12,447 nt of DNA from the NCBI GenBank assembly GCA_949451265.1, contig CASTQR010000033.1, positions 1-12,447 of the forward strand, read 5' to 3'. Positions 5,699 to 12,018 of this stretch are shown in pieces (within the stretch, counting starts at the first letter, position 1; each line of letters begins with the position of its first letter). A program made the position numbers and the translations under genes. A model generated the notes under the pieces. That model did not search any database. It was not told the DNA's origin and saw nothing but the letters and a program-made list of their open reading frames with translations. This DNA comes from an uncultured Eubacteriales bacterium. GTDB taxonomy: Bacteria > Bacillota_A > Clostridia > Oscillospirales > Oscillospiraceae.

Positions 5699-5914
5699 AT
5701 GCGGGATTTCAGTGAAGTGCTCCGCGCGCTGCGGACGGAGAAAAAAGTCTCCCAAAAGGCCCTGGGCGAAGTCCTGGGCGTCAGCGACCGCAGCATCCGT
5801 TTTTACGAAACCGGCGAACACCGGCCCGACTTTGACGGGTTGTTGGCGCTGGCCGACTATTTCCAGGTCTCGCCGGACTATCTGGCGGGCCGGAGTGAAG
5901 AAAGGAAGTCATAA
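5699..5914 (+). CDS. Small XRE-family regulator
   Basis: A 71-residue DNA-binding protein made of one helix-turn-helix. LRALRTEKKVSQKALGEVLG is helices 1-2, VSDRSIRFYETGEHRPDFDG holds the recognition helix and turn, and LLALADYFQVSPDYLAGRSE is the typical C-terminal pair of helices. It starts 9 bp after the tmcAL stop with a modest site (GAGGG) and ends 2 bp before the pepT start, so it is in the middle of one transcript. Target unknown; it may autoregulate the operon. No inverted repeat was seen within it. Confidence 0.92.
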   Translation: MRDFSEVLRALRTEKKVSQKALGEVLGVSDRSIRFYETGEHRPDFDGLLALADYFQVSPDYLAGRSEERKS

Positions 5915-5916
5915 CC

Positions 5917-7134
5917 ATGAGAGCCTGTGAACGCCTGTTGAAGTACGTGGCCGTCAACACCCAGTCCTCCCCGGAGACGGGGGCCACCCCCTCCACCCCC
6001 GGCCAGTGGGAGCTGGCCCGCCTGCTGGTGGACGAGCTGAAGGGGCTGGGGCTGGAAACCCCCTCCGTCAACGAGTTCTGCATTGTCACCGCCTGGCTGC
6101 CCGCCACGGCGGGGCTGGAGGACGTACCCGCCCTGGGCCTGCTGGCCCACATGGACACCGCCCCCGCCTTCTCCGGGGAGCACGTGAACCCCATCGTCCA
6201 CGAGAACTATGACGGCGGCGATATCGTCCTGCCCAAGGAGGGCCGGGTGATCCGGGCCGCCGACTTCCCCTGGCTGTCCCGGTTCCGGGGGAAAACCCTC
6301 GTCACCGCCGACGGCTCCACCCTGCTGGGCGCGGACGACAAGGCGGGCATCGCCGAGATCATGACCCTGTGCGAACGGCTCATCAAGGAGGGCATCCCCC
6401 ACGGGCGGCTGTGTATCGCCTTCACCCCCGACGAGGAGATCGGCGAGGGCCCCGACCACTTCGACGTGGAAGCCTTCGGCGCCAAGTACGCCTACACCGT
6501 GGACGGCTCCGCCCCCGGCGTCATCGCCTACGAGAACTTCAACGCCGCCGGGGCGGTGGTGGACATCACCGGCGTGTCCGTCCACCCCGGCGGGGCCAAG
6601 GGGATCATGGAGAACGCCCTGCTGATGGCCCAGGAGTTCAACGCCCTCCTGCCGCCGGAGGATATTCCCGGCAAGACCGAGGGATACGAGGGCTTTTTCC
6701 ACCTGGACGGCCTGTCCGGCACCGCCGCCGCCTGCCGGATGGAGTATATCATCCGGGATCACGACAGGGAGAAGTTTGAGGCCCGGAAGGCTTTGATGGA
6801 AAAGGCCGCCGCCCAGGTCCGGGCCGCCCATCCCACCGCGCGGGTGGCCCTCACCCTGACGGACAGCTACTATAATATGAAGGAGAAGCTGGCGGACTGT
6901 ATGCACCTGGTGGAGAACGCCAACAAGGCGGCGGGTATGGCGGGCCTCACCCCCGCCGCCGAGGCCATCCGGGGCGGCACCGACGGGGCCCGGCTCAGCT
7001 TCATGGGCCTGCCCTGCCCCAACCTGGGCACCGGGGGGTATAACTTCCACGGGCCGCTGGAGCTGGCCTGCGCCGAGGAGATGGACACGGTGGTGGACAT
7101 CCTGCTCCACATCGTCCGGCTGTACGCGGAATGA
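5917..7134 (+). CDS. pepT: Peptidase T (tripeptide aminopeptidase)
   Basis: Cytosolic M20-family zinc peptidase that removes the N-terminal residue of tripeptides. It has 405 residues, the normal length. Metal ligands and catalytic residues are all present: His78 and Asp80 (LLAHMDTAP), Asp140 (LGADDKAG), Glu173-Glu174 (TPDEEIGEG), Asp196 (YTVDGS) and His378 (NFHGPLE). The dimerisation or lid domain lies at about 205-320 and includes VSVHPGGAKG. AAAGGAAG precedes the ATG; the gene begins 2 bp after the XRE stop. It is the last gene of tmcAL-xre-pepT. No terminator is visible before the next promoter. Confidence 0.97.
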   Translation: MRACERLLKYVAVNTQSSPETGATPSTPGQWELARLLVDELKGLGLETPSVNEFCIVTAWLPATAGLEDVPALGLLAHMDTAPAFSGEHVNPIVHENYDGGDIVLPKEGRVIRAADFPWLSRFRGKTLVTADGSTLLGADDKAGIAEIMTLCERLIKEGIPHGRLCIAFTPDEEIGEGPDHFDVEAFGAKYAYTVDGSAPGVIAYENFNAAGAVVDITGVSVHPGGAKGIMENALLMAQEFNALLPPEDIPGKTEGYEGFFHLDGLSGTAAACRMEYIIRDHDREKFEARKALMEKAAAQVRAAHPTARVALTLTDSYYNMKEKLADCMHLVENANKAAGMAGLTPAAEAIRGGTDGARLSFMGLPCPNLGTGGYNFHGPLELACAEEMDTVVDILLHIVRLYAE

Positions 7135-7145
7135 TTCACAGTTTA

Positions 7146-7177
7146 TTGATTATTTTACCAGCGGAAAGGTCTATAAT
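7146..7177 (+). promoter_or_regulatory. Probable promoter of the rhomboid-like gene
   Basis: A perfect -10 TATAAT at 7172-7177. The best -35, TTGATT (7146-7151), is 20 bp away, longer than ideal. The gene could also be read through from pepT. Confidence 0.45.
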
Positions 7178-7209
7178 AATCTGAACATCCAAGTAAGGAG
7201 GGCTTCCCC

Positions 7210-8055
7210 TTGCTATACCGAAACAGCCACTACGGCCCCATTGACAAGTTCTGCTCCAAGCACCCCCGGTTTGGTATCCCCAATCTCGCCATGTATGTCG
7301 CCATTGCCCAGGCGGCGGTGGGCATACTGGACCTGCTGATGAAGGGCCGGCTCATCGCCATGATGATTTTCTTCCGGCCGTTTATTTTCGCCCCCCTCTT
7401 TCAGGTGTGGCGGCTGATTACCTTCATCCTGGTGCCCCAGAGCACCAACCCCTTCTATATGCTTCTGGGCTGCTACGTGGTATTCTGGACGGGCCAGATG
7501 CTGGAGCGGGAGTGGGGCACGGCGAAATTCAGCCTGTTCTACCTGTGCGGGGTTCTGCTGTCCATCCTGGGCGGGCTGCTGCTGGGGAGCACCGACATCT
7601 ATTACATCCACCTGTCCTTCTTCCTGGTCATCGCCACCATGTACAGCGAGATGCAGGTGCTGTTCATGTTCGTGCTGCCCATCAAGATGAAGTGGCTGGC
7701 CCTGCTGGACGTGGCCCTCATCCTGCTGGAGGCCGTCGAACATGGGCCGTCTGTGATCCTGCTGGCCCTGCCCAGCTTTGTGAACTACTTCATCTTCACC
7801 TGGCCCTTCTGGTCCATGAAGCTGGGCTTCGCCCGCCGCAGGGCGGATCCCCAGGTCATCAACTTCAAGAAGGCCCAGAAGCAGGCCCAGAAAAAGGCCC
7901 AGGAGACGGGGGGCTGCCTCCACAAGTGCGCGGTGTGCGGGCTGACGGATCAGGACGACCCCAGTATGGAGTTCCGGTACTGCTCCAAGTGCGACGGGTA
8001 CTACTGCTACTGCGCCAACCACATCAACAACCATATCCACATTCACGAGGATTGA
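7210..8055 (+). CDS. Rhomboid-like membrane protein with C-terminal zinc-ribbon-like tail
   Basis: 281 residues from a TTG start, supported by AAGGAGG 8 nt ahead. Residues 22-215 contain about six hydrophobic segments. QVWRLITFILVP (65-76) and EREWGTAKFSLFYLCG (98-113) are rhomboid-fold hallmarks (the WR motif of loop 1 and the conserved segment leading into the next helix). The GxSx of the catalytic helix and the later histidine are not found; the equivalent segment reads GSTDIYYIHLSFF. It is thus probably an inactive rhomboid (iRhom/Derlin-like) or another use of the fold. The C-terminal tail (about 236-281) has a QKQAQKKAQ helix, then CxxC (240/243), CxxC (258/261), CYC (266/268) and a His cluster (271-279), likely a zinc site in the cytosol. 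It ends at a perfect terminator. Substrate or partner unknown. Confidence 0.75.
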   Translation: MLYRNSHYGPIDKFCSKHPRFGIPNLAMYVAIAQAAVGILDLLMKGRLIAMMIFFRPFIFAPLFQVWRLITFILVPQSTNPFYMLLGCYVVFWTGQMLEREWGTAKFSLFYLCGVLLSILGGLLLGSTDIYYIHLSFFLVIATMYSEMQVLFMFVLPIKMKWLALLDVALILLEAVEHGPSVILLALPSFVNYFIFTWPFWSMKLGFARRRADPQVINFKKAQKQAQKKAQETGGCLHKCAVCGLTDQDDPSMEFRYCSKCDGYYCYCANHINNHIHIHED

Positions 8056-8059
8056 CGTG

Positions 8060-8095
8060 AAAGGCCCCCGCGGTCTATGACCGCGGGGGCTTTTT
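8060..8095 (+). terminator. Strong intrinsic terminator after the rhomboid-like gene
   Basis: GCCCCCGCGGTC (8064-8075), loop TAT, GACCGCGGGGGC (8079-8090), then five T: a perfect 12-bp stem. The three A on the left flank make it a weaker terminator for the convergent minus-strand glycosyltransferase gene. Confidence 0.95.
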
Positions 8096-8137
8096 CTGAC
8101 TTTGAGCGTTTTCCCGCGGGACGGGGAGAGGGCTTTT

Positions 8138-9706
8138 TCATTCCCAATAGGCGGCGGCCCAGCAGTCGAACTGCTCCACGGTGAAGCCCGCGGCCCGGAG
8201 GGCGTCCGTCCACGGCCCCTCCTCCACCACATAGACACAGGCCGGATCGGGCTCCCCCAGCCCGGTGAGGAACCGGAACCGCCCGAAGCCCTCCACATCC
8301 AGAAAGGCGCTGGGGTAGTTGGTATAGCGCACCGTGTCCCGGTACTCCCACGGCTCCTGGCCGCTGTAGAACAGCACCCGGGCGTAGTTGGCGCTCCGGG
8401 CCACCCGAATCTCCCCCTCCTGGGAGAGGGCGGCGTCCACCGCCTGCTCCAGCCCCGCGCCGAAGTGCTGGCGGGTCTCCTGGGCGTAATCCGTGAAATA
8501 ATACCCCGCAAACCGGACAAACAGCGCCGCATAGATCAGGAGGGGAACGGCCAGCGCTCTGGGATCCAGCCGGCCGCACAGCGCCCACGCGCCCAGCCCA
8601 GCCAGCAGTACCACCGGGATCCATAAGGTGTTCACCCGGTTCACGTTGGCGTTGAGGGTAAGGCCCTGCAAAAGCCCCGCCGCAAGCTGGATCACCAGGA
8701 GGGCGGCCGGCCGGACCTCCCGGCGGGACAGCCCCTCCCACGTTTCCCGAACGGCCCACACAAGCCCCGCAAGGGCCAAGGGCAGGGTGCCGTAGTAGAA
8801 CAGGCCGAACCGCTCCGTCCCGTTCCAAGGCAGGCTGTCCCCCTGCTGGCGGAAGATGTCCAGCAGTCTGGCGGCGTGGGCGGGGAGGCGGGACAGGGAA
8901 AACTCGCTGTCCCGCATGACCACCAGCTTGGGGACGGTGAAGGGGCCCAGATGGAGCTCCGGCAGCAGGCCCCAGTTCACCAGCAGGAACAGCAGCAGCG
9001 GCAGGGCCAGGGCCAGCAGCAGCGCAGCCGATGCCCAGGCCCACGCCCCGTCCCGGCCCCGGAGGCGGAGCTTGCCGCACCATAGGGCGTACCCGCCCTG
9101 GAGGAGCAGGATCAGGGGGACGAAGGGCCAGATGGCGGCGTAGCAGTACAGGGCCAGCCCGTACATCAGGGCGGACAGGGGAAGCCAGCGGCAGTCCTCC
9201 AGCCCCCGCAGAAAGAAGTACAGCCCAAACAGCAGGAAGCCGGGGGCCAGGTTGGACTCCAGCCCCCACCGGGACAGCATCACGTGCCAGGGGCACACCG
9301 CCAGCAGGAGCATCCCGCACAGCCCCGCCCAGCGGCCCGCCGTCCGCTTCGCCACGCCGTAGGCGGCGGGGAGGGACAGCACCCCCACCAGGAGCTGGGG
9401 CAGGCGCACAGCCAGGGCCGTCCGCCCGAACAGGGCCAGGAAGGGCAGCATGAGATAGCTCTCCAGGGCGTTCATGCCGCTGCCCCAGGCGGTGAGGTAC
9501 ACCGGCAGGGAGCGGCCGAAGGCGTCCCGCCCTGTGGCCAGCAGGCACCACGCCTCGTAGCCGGCGAAGGCCTCGTCCTGGTTCAGGCCGTCCGGCACGG
9601 CCCCGAACCGCCAGACACGGACGATGACCCCTGCCAGCAGAACCAGGAAAAACAGGGCGCGGATCAGCCAGTCCTCCCCCTCCCGGGGGCGTGTCCGGCT
9701 TGTCAT
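8138..9706 (-). CDS. GT39-type (ArnT/PMT-like) membrane glycosyltransferase
   Basis: A polytopic GT-C glycosyltransferase expected to move a sugar from a polyprenyl-phosphate donor outside the membrane. It has 522 residues from the ATG at 9706, which has GGAGGGGAGG before it; the in-frame ATG at 9742 has none. After the first membrane helix (14-34) comes LNQDEAFAGYEAW with the Asp44-Glu45 pair, the DE motif of the first outer loop in this family. About ten more hydrophobic segments follow to about residue 405. A C-terminal soluble domain of about 110 residues follows, starting near YFTDYAQETRQHFGAGLEQA. It is a single gene with its own promoter. Acceptor (protein, lipid or teichoic polymer) unknown. 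Confidence 0.82.
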   Translation of the reverse strand: MTSRTRPREGEDWLIRALFFLVLLAGVIVRVWRFGAVPDGLNQDEAFAGYEAWCLLATGRDAFGRSLPVYLTAWGSGMNALESYLMLPFLALFGRTALAVRLPQLLVGVLSLPAAYGVAKRTAGRWAGLCGMLLLAVCPWHVMLSRWGLESNLAPGFLLFGLYFFLRGLEDCRWLPLSALMYGLALYCYAAIWPFVPLILLLQGGYALWCGKLRLRGRDGAWAWASAALLLALALPLLLFLLVNWGLLPELHLGPFTVPKLVVMRDSEFSLSRLPAHAARLLDIFRQQGDSLPWNGTERFGLFYYGTLPLALAGLVWAVRETWEGLSRREVRPAALLVIQLAAGLLQGLTLNANVNRVNTLWIPVVLLAGLGAWALCGRLDPRALAVPLLIYAALFVRFAGYYFTDYAQETRQHFGAGLEQAVDAALSQEGEIRVARSANYARVLFYSGQEPWEYRDTVRYTNYPSAFLDVEGFGRFRFLTGLGEPDPACVYVVEEGPWTDALRAAGFTVEQFDCWAAAYWE

Positions 9707-9771
9707 GGGCGTCCCTCCCCTCCGGCGGGGGGCAGATTGCAAATCCGGCCCGCCGCCCCGCGTTTTGCCCC

Positions 9772-9801
9772 ATTATATAAGGAATCCCGGCGGTATGTCA
9801 A
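9772..9801 (-). promoter_or_regulatory. Promoter of the glycosyltransferase gene
   Basis: On the minus strand, a perfect -35 TTGACA (9796-9801), an 18-bp spacer and a perfect -10 TATAAT (9772-9777). The start near 9765 leaves a leader of about 60 nt. Confidence 0.85.
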
Positions 9802-9861
9802 GGGGACGGCCCGGCGGGGGGGCGGGTTTCCCGTCGAAGCAGGGCACCGGCGGGGGAAGTC

Positions 9862-9902
9862 AGCCATAGGATAGCTTGCGGGCCGTCCGCGGGGCGGCCC
9901 GC
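9862..9902 (+). promoter_or_regulatory. Dyad and hairpin ahead of feoA
   Basis: An imperfect 15-bp dyad AGCCATAGGATAGCT (9862-9876) is followed by an 8-bp perfect hairpin GCGGGCCG/CGGCCCGC (9878-9902) just before the feoA ribosome site (AAAGGAG, 9906-9912). Iron-responsive DtxR/MntR-type repressors often bind AT-containing dyads upstream of feo; this one is only a weak candidate. No clear -10/-35 pair for feoA is seen. Confidence 0.3.
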
Positions 9903-9922
9903 GCCGAAAGGAGCTGCGAGCA

Positions 9923-10195
9923 ATGCGATATGAGACTTTGTGTCTGTCCGCCCTCCCGGAGGGGGAGAGCGCCTATGTCACCCAAGTGAACGCGGGGCCC
10001 GCCATGGACCGGCGGCTCACCGACCTGGGGCTGGTGCGGGGCACCCGGGTGACCTGCGTGCTGAAAAGCCCCGCGGGGGACCCCTGCGCCTACCTGATCC
10101 GGGGGGCGCTCATCGCCCTGCGCCGGACGGACGCGGACGGGATCACCCTGGAGCGCAGGGCCCAGGGACAGCCCGTGGGGGTGGCGGCCACATGA
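9923..10195 (+). CDS. feoA: Ferrous iron transport protein A
   Basis: FeoA is a small cytosolic SH3-like protein that assists the FeoB ferrous iron channel. The protein has 90 residues, with the family pattern of a beta-barrel domain: PEGESAYVTQVNAG, then MDRRLTDLGLVRGTRVTCVL (the conserved R-L-x-x-L-G-L-x-x-G-x-x-V), then YLIRGALIALRRTDADGITL. AAAGGAG precedes the ATG. The stop codon overlaps the feoB start as ATGA, so the two are translationally coupled. Since feoB downstream is broken, FeoA is probably left without its partner at this locus. Confidence 0.95.
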   Translation: MRYETLCLSALPEGESAYVTQVNAGPAMDRRLTDLGLVRGTRVTCVLKSPAGDPCAYLIRGALIALRRTDADGITLERRAQGQPVGVAAT

Positions 10196-11211
10196 ACCGG
10201 GTGGCGCTGGCGGGCAACCCCAACGTGGGCAAGTCCACCCTGTTCAACGCCCTCACCGGGTTAAGGCAGCACACGGGGAACTGGGCCGGGAAAACCGTGG
10301 CTACCGCCCGTGGGGAATATACTTACGGAGGCCAGGAGTACCAGCTCATCGACCTGCCCGGAACCTACTCCCTGGCGGCCCACTCCCAGGAGGAGGCGGT
10401 GGCCCGGGACTTTATCGAGAGCGGCCAGGCGGACGGGGTGGTGGTGGTGTGCGACGCCACCTGCCTGGAGCGCAACCTGATCCTCGTCCTCCAGGTCCTG
10501 GAGCTGACGGGGAAGGTGCTGGTGTGCGTCAACCTGATGGACGAGGCGAAGCGGCTGGGGGTGGAGGTGGATCTGCCCGCCCTGTCCCAGCGGCTGGGTG
10601 TGCCGGTAGTGGGCACCGCCGGGGCGAGGCAGGACGGGCTGGACGCCTTCAAGGAGGCGGTGGCCGCCCTGGTGGCGGCGGACGCCCCCGCCGCGCCCGA
10701 GCGCACCCCCGGCGACCGGGTGACGCTGGCCGAGCGGTACGCCGCCCAGGTGGTGCGCAGCGAGGCGGTGGATCGCCTGCGCCGCCAACGGCGGATCGAC
10801 CGCTTACTTACCTCCAAGGCCACGGGCATCCCCCTGATGCTGCTGCTGTTTGGGGCGGTGGTGTGGCTGACGGTGGCGGGGGCCAACGTGCCCTCCGCCC
10901 TGCTGACGGAGCTGTTCGCCCGGATCGGGACGGTGCTGGAGGGCTGGCTGGCCGTGGCCCCGGACTGGCTGCGGGGGCTGCTGCTGGACGGGGTGTACCG
11001 GGTCACCGCCTGGGTGGTGGCGGTGATGCTGCCCCCCATGGCCATCTTCTTCCCCCTGTTTACGCTGCTGGAGGATCTGGGATATCTGCCGAGGGTGGCC
11101 TTTGTGATGGACCACGCCTTCCAGAAGGCTAAAACCTGCGGCAAGCAGTGCCTGACCATGTGTAGAGCAAAATTTAGGGTACATACGGTCACAACAGCCA
11201 TATTGCAATGA
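10192..11211 (+). pseudogene. feoB: FeoB ferrous iron transporter, truncated by foreign DNA
   Basis: The G domain is intact: GNPNVGKST (residues 8-16, P-loop), DLPGTYS (54-60, G3) and NLMD (114-117, G4). A linker and the first membrane part follow, including MLPPMAIFFPLFTLLEDLGY and LPRVAFVMDHAFQKAKTCGK. Family FeoB then continues with a G-F-G-C-N gate motif and several more helices (total about 650-800 residues). Here, after CLTMC at about residue 324 (position 11163), the reading frame enters AT-rich unrelated sequence and stops 15 codons later. The second half of the membrane channel is missing, and its remainder is not found in the window. The product cannot be expected to transport iron. 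Confidence 0.9.
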
Positions 11212-11342
11212 TTTGATATATTGCTTTGAATTTACCGGAAATACCCCGGTGGGTTGAAAGGAGTGTATTAAACGTGTGCGCTTTAATAAAAGTTAAATAG
11301 TCCAACACAGAAATTAAACTGTGCAAGGCAGGGCATTCATAG

Positions 11343-11348
11343 TATAAT
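11343..11348 (+). promoter_or_regulatory. Perfect -10 box in the foreign segment
   Basis: TATAAT at 11343-11348. The sequence 17 bp upstream is TGTGCA, a poor -35. If used, the transcript would start near 11355 and carry the two tiny ORFs at 11408-11481. Confidence 0.35.
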
Positions 11349-11407
11349 TATATCAGCAGGAAAGGAACAGCCACAAGGGTACTCCACTATCGGTTATCCG
11401 ATAACCC

Positions 11408-11481
11408 ATGGGGCAGAGAAAGCCAACACCATGAAACACCACCGAGAGCGGGACGGCGCAGGCCGTCCTGCTTTCGTATAG
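11408..11481 (+). other. Two overlapping tiny ORFs with a terminator-like hairpin (possible leader peptides)
   Basis: ORF 1 (11408-11434) reads MGQRKPTP and ends in ATGA. That overlap gives the start of ORF 2 (11431-11481), MKHHRERDGAGRPAFV. Inside ORF 2 lies a hairpin, GCGGGACGGC/GCCGTCCTGC (11448-11471; 10 bp with one G-U, loop GCAG) followed by TTT. Neither ORF has a good ribosome site. Short ORFs over an attenuator-like hairpin recall leader peptides of inducible resistance genes, but no such gene follows. The minus-strand XRE gene lies there instead. The arrangement is seen; the role is inference. Confidence 0.3.
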
Positions 11482-11550
11482 GAGGGTATACCCTTTGCGG
11501 TTAGAGCCGTAGGCCGGGTGACCTTCCTTTGCGATTTAAAAAGGAAGCGG

Positions 11551-11760
11551 TTACTTATCCCTGTCGAACAATTCATCAACGGACACACCTAAGACTTCCG
11601 CAAGGCCGTATAATTCAATATCGGTTACAGTGCGTTGCATATCCTCTATTCGGGATATAGACCCACGGCAGATATAGACGGCAAGGGTTTCCAGCTTGTT
11701 TGACAATGCCTGTTGGCTCATGCCCTTTGCTATTCGCAGTTGCCGAACATTCTTTCCCAA
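11551..11760 (-). pseudogene. XRE-family regulator lacking its 5' end
   Basis: The reading frame gives GKNVRQLRIAKGMSQQALSN, then KLETLAVYICRGSISRIEDM and a C-terminus ending ELYGLAEVLGVSVDELFDRDK. It is a clear helix-turn-helix domain, complete at its C-terminus. The frame has only a TTG at 11758-11760 as a possible start, without a ribosome site. It stays open nine codons further, to a TAA at 11788-11790, through sequence that is the IS3 transposase tail on the other strand. The original start codon and promoter were therefore lost at a junction near 11760. Probably not expressed. Confidence 0.7.
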
Positions 11761-11878
11761 GAAAGAGTTGGTGGATATGATCGAAAATTATATCCGTTAT
11801 TACAACAGCCATCGTGTGCAGCGCAATCTCGGCATCCTTACGCCGCTGGAGAAATACAACCTGTATTTAGCGGCATAA
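11759..11878 (+). pseudogene. C-terminal fragment of an IS3-family transposase
   Basis: The last 39 codons of a DDE transposase: KKELVDMIENYIRYYNSHRV, then QRNLGILTPLEKYN and YLAA. The YI-x-YYN-x-x-R-x-Q-x-x-L-x-x-L-T-P-x-E pattern closes the integrase core of IS3-family (IS150/IS3 subgroup) enzymes. The upstream part of the same reading frame (from 11696) is antisense of the XRE gene and not transposase-like, so the fusion point is near 11757-11762. The DDE residues are absent; the fragment is inactive. Confidence 0.75.
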
Positions 11879-11929
11879 AAACCGCAGATTCCGGTCGGCT
11901 GCTTTAGCCGCCAATCGGAATCTGCGGTT
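11877..11929 (-). terminator. Intrinsic terminator for minus-strand transcription
   Basis: Arms AACCGCAGATTCCG (11880-11893) and CGGAATCTGCGGTT (11916-11929) are exact complements, with an inner stem CGGCT/AGCCG (11896-11910). On the minus strand the stem is followed by TTTTT (11877-11881). It would end the DUF1576 transcript and also shield the IS from outside reading. Confidence 0.75.
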
Positions 11930-12018
11930 GCCACAGCGCCGCAGCGCTGTGAACTTTCTTTCAATTATTTCGCTGCCTACTTGAGGGGGAACAGTTCCGT
12001 CCGGGACGGGCCGCGCTG

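Larger units (their letters stand above)
11163..11760. mobile_element. AT-rich foreign segment inserted in feoB (element remnant)
   Basis: From about 11163 base composition changes from very GC-rich to AT-rich, and the feoB frame is lost. The first 390 bases hold no gene longer than 20 codons. Visible structures are: direct repeats ATATTGC at 11200-11206 and 11218-11224, the first inside the palindrome ATTGCAAT; a TATAAT site; the palindromes GGTTATCCGATAACC (11392-11406) and AGGGTATACCCT (11483-11494); and inverted repeat CTTCCTTT/AAAGGAAG (11523-11547). An XRE gene lacking its start follows. No integrase is present, so the kind of element (integrative or other) cannot be said. Confidence 0.6.
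11759..11998 (+). mobile_element. Right-end remnant of an IS3-family insertion sequence
   Basis: The transposase tail is followed by a large hairpin, a second perfect hairpin CACAGCGC/GCGCTGTG (11932-11951, loop CGCA) and an AT-rich strip ending GAGGGGGAACAGTTCC (11983-11998). Read inward, the end is GGAACTGTTCCCCCTCAAG, plausible as a terminal inverted repeat. No left end or matching repeat is in the window, so the boundary is inferred. Confidence 0.5.

Noticed and set aside
8043..8137. Extra small gene between the rhomboid-like gene and the glycosyltransferase
   Set aside because: The gap holds only the terminator and no start with a ribosome site.
11212..11550. Possible integrase, CRISPR array or tRNA attachment site in the AT-rich segment
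   Set aside because: No repeat-spacer pattern, no tRNA-like fold and no recombinase coding sequence are visible.
11394..11588. 64-residue minus-strand ORF in the foreign segment
   Set aside because: It overlaps the XRE 3' end and the hairpin region in a different frame, has no good ribosome site and no recognisable domain; it is probably a shadow.
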